Source: Halosimplex carlsbadense 2-9-1
GTDB taxonomy: Archaea; Halobacteriota; Halobacteria; Halobacteriales; Haloarculaceae
Assembly: GCF_000337455.1 (NCBI RefSeq)
Contig: NZ_AOIU01000043.1
Span: 60,395-124,394, forward strand
Reading direction: 5' to 3'
DNA length: 64,000 nt
The translations under genes were made by a program, and so were the position numbers. The notes under the pieces were generated by a model. The model saw nothing but the letters and a program-made list of their open reading frames with translations, was not told the DNA's origin and made no database searches. The stretch's first letter is position 1. Each line of letters begins with the position of its first letter. Below are positions 59,800 to 64,000 of the stretch, piece by piece.

Positions 59800-61174
59800 C
59801 GGATACAAGTACGACCTGCTCGTCCTCGGGGGCGGAATGGCCGGCCTCCCCGTCGCGATGAAGTGCGCGTACTCGGGCATGAAGACAGCACTCGTCGAGG
59901 AGGATCTCCTCGGCGGAACCTGTCTCAATCGTGGGTGTATCCCGACAAAGACGATGCTCCGGAGCGCGGAGGTCGCAAACCTCGCCCGCCGCAGCGAGGA
60001 ATTCGGTATCGACATCGACGGCGCTATTGAGGCCGATATGGACGCAATCGTCCAGCGAAAAGACGACATCGTCGAGAGCATCCGCGAGGGCGCCTGCGAG
60101 AACGTCGAGAGCAACGAGAACATCGATTTCATCGAAGGCCACGGTGTTTTCGCTTCTGCTCACGAAATCCAGGTTGACAACCAGACCCTCTCGGCCGACA
60201 CCATCGTTATCAATACAGGCGCCCGGCCGACGAAGCCGCAGATAGACGGCCTCGACGACATCGACGTGCAGGATAGCACCGATCTACTGGAGCGTGACTC
60301 GGTCCCCGACTCGTTGGCCGTCATCGGCGGTGGGTACGTCGGCTGTGAGTACGCCCAGATGTACAGTCGATTCGGGGCTGACGTCACCGTCTTCCAGCGC
60401 GGTGACCGCCTCCTCCCGGATGAAGATCCGGACGTGAGCGAGGTCATCGAATCTGCATTCGAAGACGAAGGCATCTCAGTCCAGACCGACGCCCCGGTGA
60501 CGGCGCTTTCCAAGACTGATTCCGGCATCCGCGTCGATGCCGATGCCGACGACCCTGTCTCCGTCACCGTCTCGGACGTCGCGCTCGCCGCTGGTCGGAC
60601 ACCGAACACAGACGGTCTCCGGCTCGAAGATGTCGGCGTGTCACTCGACGAGCGGGGGTTCGTCGAGACAGACGACAGCTTCAGCACGACTGCTGACGGT
60701 GTCTACGCCATCGGCGACGTGAGCGGACCGCCAATGTTCACACATTCCGCGCGCGACGACGCAGACCTGTTGTACCGCCACCTCGCGAAAGACGAATCGA
60801 TCAGCACCGAGGGCCGAACCGTCCCGTGGGCCGTGTTCACCGACCCGCAGGTCGGCCACGCCGGACTGACCGAACAGGAGGCCCGAGACGAAGGGTACGA
60901 GGTGGGCATCGGCCGCCAGGACTTCGCTGACCAGGGGAAGCCGAAGGCGCTCGGTGAGACCGAGGGATTCGTCAAACTCGTCACAGACGCCGAGACTGAC
61001 GAGTTACTTGGCGCACACGTCGTCGGCGAACAGGGCGCCGAGATCGTCCACGAACTCGTCCTCGCCATCGAACTCGGGGCGACGGCCGAGCAGATCGCCG
61101 AGACGATGCACATCCACCCCACGCTCCCCGAGAGCATCAACTCCGCCGCCGGAGGCGTTCACAAACCCTCGTAA
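59792..61174 (+). CDS. flavoprotein disulfide reductase, MerA/Lpd-like
   Basis: A 460-residue enzyme of the same family as MerA. FAD site LLVLGGGMAGLPVAM; redox pair Cys44-Cys49 in GGTCLNRGCIPTKTM; NAD(P) site LAVIGGGYVGCEYAQ; catalytic His in MHIHPTLPESINSAAGG. It has no C-terminal Cys pair, so it probably cannot reduce Hg(II) by itself; it may regenerate a thiol cofactor (for example gamma-glutamylcysteine) used by MerA or repair oxidised thiols. Its ATG overlaps a short upstream ORF and it lies ~120 bp after merA on the same strand, so an operon is likely. Confidence 0.88.
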   Translation: MSNGYKYDLLVLGGGMAGLPVAMKCAYSGMKTALVEEDLLGGTCLNRGCIPTKTMLRSAEVANLARRSEEFGIDIDGAIEADMDAIVQRKDDIVESIREGACENVESNENIDFIEGHGVFASAHEIQVDNQTLSADTIVINTGARPTKPQIDGLDDIDVQDSTDLLERDSVPDSLAVIGGGYVGCEYAQMYSRFGADVTVFQRGDRLLPDEDPDVSEVIESAFEDEGISVQTDAPVTALSKTDSGIRVDADADDPVSVTVSDVALAAGRTPNTDGLRLEDVGVSLDERGFVETDDSFSTTADGVYAIGDVSGPPMFTHSARDDADLLYRHLAKDESISTEGRTVPWAVFTDPQVGHAGLTEQEARDEGYEVGIGRQDFADQGKPKALGETEGFVKLVTDAETDELLGAHVVGEQGAEIVHELVLAIELGATAEQIAETMHIHPTLPESINSAAGGVHKPS

Positions 61175-61232
61175 CGCGTCTCGAAGAGGGGCATCACGTC
61201 ACAGAGCAGGCGATGTTTCACCGCGAAATCAC

Positions 61233-61787
61233 TCACTCTGTTGTCGATAGGAGATCGTCGAGCTCCCCGGTTTCGCCGAGGTCGATGAGCGCACGATTGA
61301 GTAGTTCCCGAACGACGAACTCCTCGTAGTGCTGTGTCTCGCAGTATTCACATGGCTTCATTTCCCGGGCCACAGCCTCGATCTCGTCGCCGTGCTGCTC
61401 GGCAAGTGTCTCGATCAGCCCAGCCAGCTCCTCACTAGTCGTTTCCTGCGCCGAAGCAAGTTGCTCGACACTATTCTCCGGAAGGTCGTACGAGAAGACC
61501 CGCGTGTTCGACTTGTAGTACTTCCGCGTCCCCCCACCAGCCTCTTCGAGCCGGGCAATCTCGACCATCCCCGCATCTTTCAGGACGTTCACGTGATGGC
61601 GCACCGTCGTCTCGGCCTTCTCCTCGCCACGACGATGCAGTTCGTCGTGAATCTCCTCGATCGTCAGTTCCTCTGCAGCGAGCATATCGAGAATCTTCGC
61701 CCGGACGTCGTTTTCCAGCGCCTTCGCCTTCTCCGGGTCCGTGGTCACAACTTCGCGGATCGGCACGTCAGATTCGAGAAGCGCCAT
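61233..61787 (-). CDS. ArsR-type regulator with C-terminal CxxC-H metal site
   Basis: A 184-residue winged-helix regulator from the ATG at 61785-61787. HTH: DVRAKILDMLAAEELTIEEI then TTVRHHVNVLKDAGMVEIAR and a wing GGTRKYYKSNTRVFSY. The C-terminal MKPCEYCETQHYEEFVVREL gives CxxC and a nearby His, a probable metal-binding sensor site. It is divergent from the P-type ATPase gene at 61919, with 131 bp between, and most likely controls it. The arrangement is common for haloarchaeal copper or heavy-metal exporters. Confidence 0.88.
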   Translation of the reverse strand: MALLESDVPIREVVTTDPEKAKALENDVRAKILDMLAAEELTIEEIHDELHRRGEEKAETTVRHHVNVLKDAGMVEIARLEEAGGGTRKYYKSNTRVFSYDLPENSVEQLASAQETTSEELAGLIETLAEQHGDEIEAVAREMKPCEYCETQHYEEFVVRELLNRALIDLGETGELDDLLSTTE

Positions 61788-61918
61788 TCTTGTGATGGCG
61801 TAGGTGGACGACGACAGTAAGAGTAACGCCACACTCTCGACAGTGGTATTAGTACGTCGATACCGCTATAACTCTCGTCGTAATGGTTATCCGCGTCGCA
61901 CGATAATCAACAGTCACG

Positions 61919-64000
61919 ATGGGAACGACACACGACCAATTCAATGTCGGGGGGATGTCTTGCTCGTTCTGCGCGGAGAGCATCAAGAAGGCATACAGTC
62001 GGACCGACGGCGTCGAGGACGTCGACGTGAGTCTCGCCCACGAGGAGGTCCTCGTCGAGTACGACGATGAGCTCCTGAGCGAGGTCGCAGTGAAGGACAC
62101 GCTTCGGGATCTCGGCTACACCATCCGCGACCCGGACAAAGCGAAGCGATACGAGCAACAGCAGGCCGAACTCGCCGACGGAAAGCGTCGCCTCCTCCTT
62201 GCCGGCGGCGCATCTATTGTCGTTGCCGCACTAATGGGCTGGATGATCGTCGTAATGGGGCGCTTCGAGTCGTCCTCCCTCGCGATGGATCTGGTGACCC
62301 TGGGGCTGGCGCTGGGCACGATGTTCGGTCCCGGACGGTATATCAAAACGAAAGCGTTCCAGAGCCTCCGCCGGGGGATTCTCAACCAGCACGTTCTGCT
62401 AGAGGGTGGCGCGTTCGCCGGGCTCCTCGGCGGTCTGCTCGGCCTGTTCGTGTTTCCGGGCTTCCCGACCGTCCACTTCTTCGCCGTCTCCGTGTTCATT
62501 ACCACCTACCACATCCTCTCTGAATACACCAGCCTCATCGTCCGCACCCGGGCCTCACAGGCCGTCCAAGGCCTCCTCGACCTCCAACCCGATACGGCAC
62601 GCCGCGTCAATGATAACGGCGCCGTCGAGGAGGTTCCCGTCGAGGACCTCGAGGTCGGTGATCGCGTCCGGGTCAAGCCCGGGGAGAGCATTCCCGTCGA
62701 CGGGACGGTCATCGAGGGTACGTCCACGGTCGACGAGTCGGTCGCCACCGGTGAGTCTATGCCCGAGGAGAAGGCCCAAGACGACGCGGTAATCGGCGGC
62801 AGCGTCAACGAGACTGGGGCACTCCTCATCGAAGTAACCGCGACCGGTGAGGACGCGTTCCTGAACCAGGTCGCCCGCGAGATCGAGGAGGCGCGGGCGA
62901 TGAAGCCCGGCATCATCCAGCTTGCCGACCGGGTGCTCAAGTATTTCGTCCCGGCTGTGTTGACGATTGCCGCGCTCTCGTTTCTCTTCTGGGTGTTCGC
63001 ACCGCTCGCGTGGGGAGCCGGGCCGAACGTCCAGCGCGGGGCGTTCGCAGCGCTGGCCGTCCTCGTCCTCGGCTATCCGTGTGCGCTGGGAATGGCGACA
63101 CCGCTGGCCCTCATCCGGGGCGGCGGGAAAGCGGCGAACCGCGGCATCCTGATGCGCTCCGGCGACGCGTTCCAGATCTTCCCCGACGTCGACCACATCG
63201 TCCTCGATAAGACCGGCACCATCACCGTCGGCGAACCCGCGGTCAGCGAGGTGGTTGGGCTCGATGGCGCCGAATCCGATGTGCTGGCGATGGCGGCGAG
63301 CGCGGAGGCCTTCTCGGAGCACCCGCTCGCGGACGCGATCCTCGAGGCCGCCGACGAGCAGGGCGTCGAGTACGCCGATCCCGAGACGTTCGACTCCGTG
63401 ACCGGGAAGGGCGTTCGGGCGACCGTGGCGGGTGACGACGTGCTCGTCGGGAAGCCAGGCTGGCTCGCCGACGAGGGCGTCGACCTCTCGCAGGCGACAG
63501 GCGAGATCGAGCGCCTCCAGCATCGCGGCCGCACGGTCTCGTGCGTCGCCCGCGGCGATACCCTCGTGGGCCTAATCGGCATCGGCGACGAACGCAAGGC
63601 AGACGCCGCCGCGACCGTCCGGCGGATGCACGAGGCCGGTATCACGCCCGTGATGATCACCGGCGACAACGAGCGCACCGCACAGGCGGTCGCCGAGGCG
63701 GTCGACATCGATCGGGTTATGGCTGACGTTCTGCCCGACGAGAAGCGCGCGGAGATCGGTCGGCTGCAAGACGCCGGCCACCGCGTGGCGATGGTCGGCG
63801 ATGGTATTAACGACGCGCCCGCACTCACGCAGGCAGATATCGGGATCGCCATCGGCGCCGGCACCGATATTGCCATCGAATCGGCTGATATCGTCCTGAT
63901 GGGAGACCGGCTGGGTGGCGTGATGGACGCGTACGAGATCGGCACGGAGAGCTACCGGAAGACCCGCCAGAACCTCGCGACGGCCTTCGCATTCAATGGC
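61919..64000 (+). CDS. P1B-type metal-transporting ATPase, partial
   Basis: The first 694 residues; the frame continues past the window. An N-terminal heavy-metal-associated domain has MSCSFC (Cys15, Cys18). Then come two N-terminal helices, the actuator TGES motif (VATGES), the transmembrane GYPCALG motif (Tyr386-Pro-Cys388), the phosphorylation site Asp430 in DKTGT, SEHPLADAI, MITGDN and GDGINDAPAL. It pumps soft metal ions (Cu+, Ag+, or Zn/Cd/Hg) out with ATP. In CopA-type pumps the membrane motif is CPC; Tyr replaces the first Cys here, so ion choice is uncertain. It is divergent from its ArsR-type regulator. Confidence 0.92.
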   Translation, partial: MGTTHDQFNVGGMSCSFCAESIKKAYSRTDGVEDVDVSLAHEEVLVEYDDELLSEVAVKDTLRDLGYTIRDPDKAKRYEQQQAELADGKRRLLLAGGASIVVAALMGWMIVVMGRFESSSLAMDLVTLGLALGTMFGPGRYIKTKAFQSLRRGILNQHVLLEGGAFAGLLGGLLGLFVFPGFPTVHFFAVSVFITTYHILSEYTSLIVRTRASQAVQGLLDLQPDTARRVNDNGAVEEVPVEDLEVGDRVRVKPGESIPVDGTVIEGTSTVDESVATGESMPEEKAQDDAVIGGSVNETGALLIEVTATGEDAFLNQVAREIEEARAMKPGIIQLADRVLKYFVPAVLTIAALSFLFWVFAPLAWGAGPNVQRGAFAALAVLVLGYPCALGMATPLALIRGGGKAANRGILMRSGDAFQIFPDVDHIVLDKTGTITVGEPAVSEVVGLDGAESDVLAMAASAEAFSEHPLADAILEAADEQGVEYADPETFDSVTGKGVRATVAGDDVLVGKPGWLADEGVDLSQATGEIERLQHRGRTVSCVARGDTLVGLIGIGDERKADAAATVRRMHEAGITPVMITGDNERTAQAVAEAVDIDRVMADVLPDEKRAEIGRLQDAGHRVAMVGDGINDAPALTQADIGIAIGAGTDIAIESADIVLMGDRLGGVMDAYEIGTESYRKTRQNLATAFAFNG

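Noticed and set aside
1..64000. CRISPR array, rRNA or tRNA genes
   Set aside because: No regularly spaced repeats, no ribosomal RNA blocks and no foldable tRNA were seen on either strand by reading; a covariance-model scan would settle tRNA absence.

Overview
The window is haloarchaeal (class Halobacteria). Predicted proteins are strongly acidic, most coding DNA is GC-rich, and many genes have a TATA-like box 25-30 nt upstream of the start codon, as expected for leaderless archaeal transcripts. Twin-arginine lipoprotein signals, HTH_10 (bacterio-opsin activator type) regulators, a halocyanin and ISH-type transposases all fit. Insertion sequence remnants and several beheaded or truncated housekeeping genes (TrkA, citrate synthase, M20 peptidase, an HTH_10 regulator) suggest a plastic region, either a secondary replicon or a chromosomal island zone.

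Layout. 0-5.7 kb: regulators, orphan proteins, a decayed ISH3-like element, a PAS histidine kinase and a TrkA fragment. 5.9-9.6 kb: a complete NMT1/SsuA-type ABC importer with a winged-helix regulator. 9.6-16.9 kb: a halocyanin fusion protein, a thiol redoxin, two TauE/SafE exporters, a carboxymuconolactone-decarboxylase-like protein, an HxlR regulator and a thioredoxin. 16.9-27.6 kb: two MFS transporters, NAD(P)HX epimerase, a PAC2 protein, a likely polyhydroxyalkanoate-degradation pair (bdhA plus patatin), a thioredoxin-reductase-like flavoprotein, a berberine-bridge-type oxidase and a soluble chemotaxis transducer. 27.7-37.5 kb: a disulfide reductase with its HxlR regulator, further regulators, membrane proteins, a Rieske-glutamate synthase fusion, DHFR and gene fragments. 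37.8-47.5 kb: three DUF3179 proteins (one with a CCGP membrane protein in its operon), DUF547, a UbiA prenyltransferase, a second redoxin, a second disulfide reductase, a DsrE-like protein and a monooxygenase-like protein. 47.7-54.6 kb: more AT-rich DNA with an IS6 pseudogene, a heavily decayed transposase and one intact transposase.

54.8 kb to the end is a metal-resistance island. It holds an organomercurial lyase (MerB) with all three catalytic residues, an HTH_10 regulator with a paired palindromic promoter, a multi-TM permease carrying a CCCC-Gly-Pro motif, a 78-residue CC membrane protein, a CmtR-like ArsR repressor, mercuric reductase (MerA) with its C-terminal Cys pair, a second flavoprotein disulfide reductase, and an ArsR-type regulator divergent from a P1B-type metal ATPase that runs off the window. 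Together these would import Hg(II), cleave organomercury, reduce Hg(II) to Hg(0) and pump out other metals. The transport part looks unlike the bacterial MerT/MerP set.

The most unusual non-coding signal is an ~80-nt near-perfect palindrome present twice (11972-12050 and 30259-30339). Each copy starts immediately after the TGA stop codon of a minus-strand gene. I recognised no rRNA, tRNA or CRISPR in the window.
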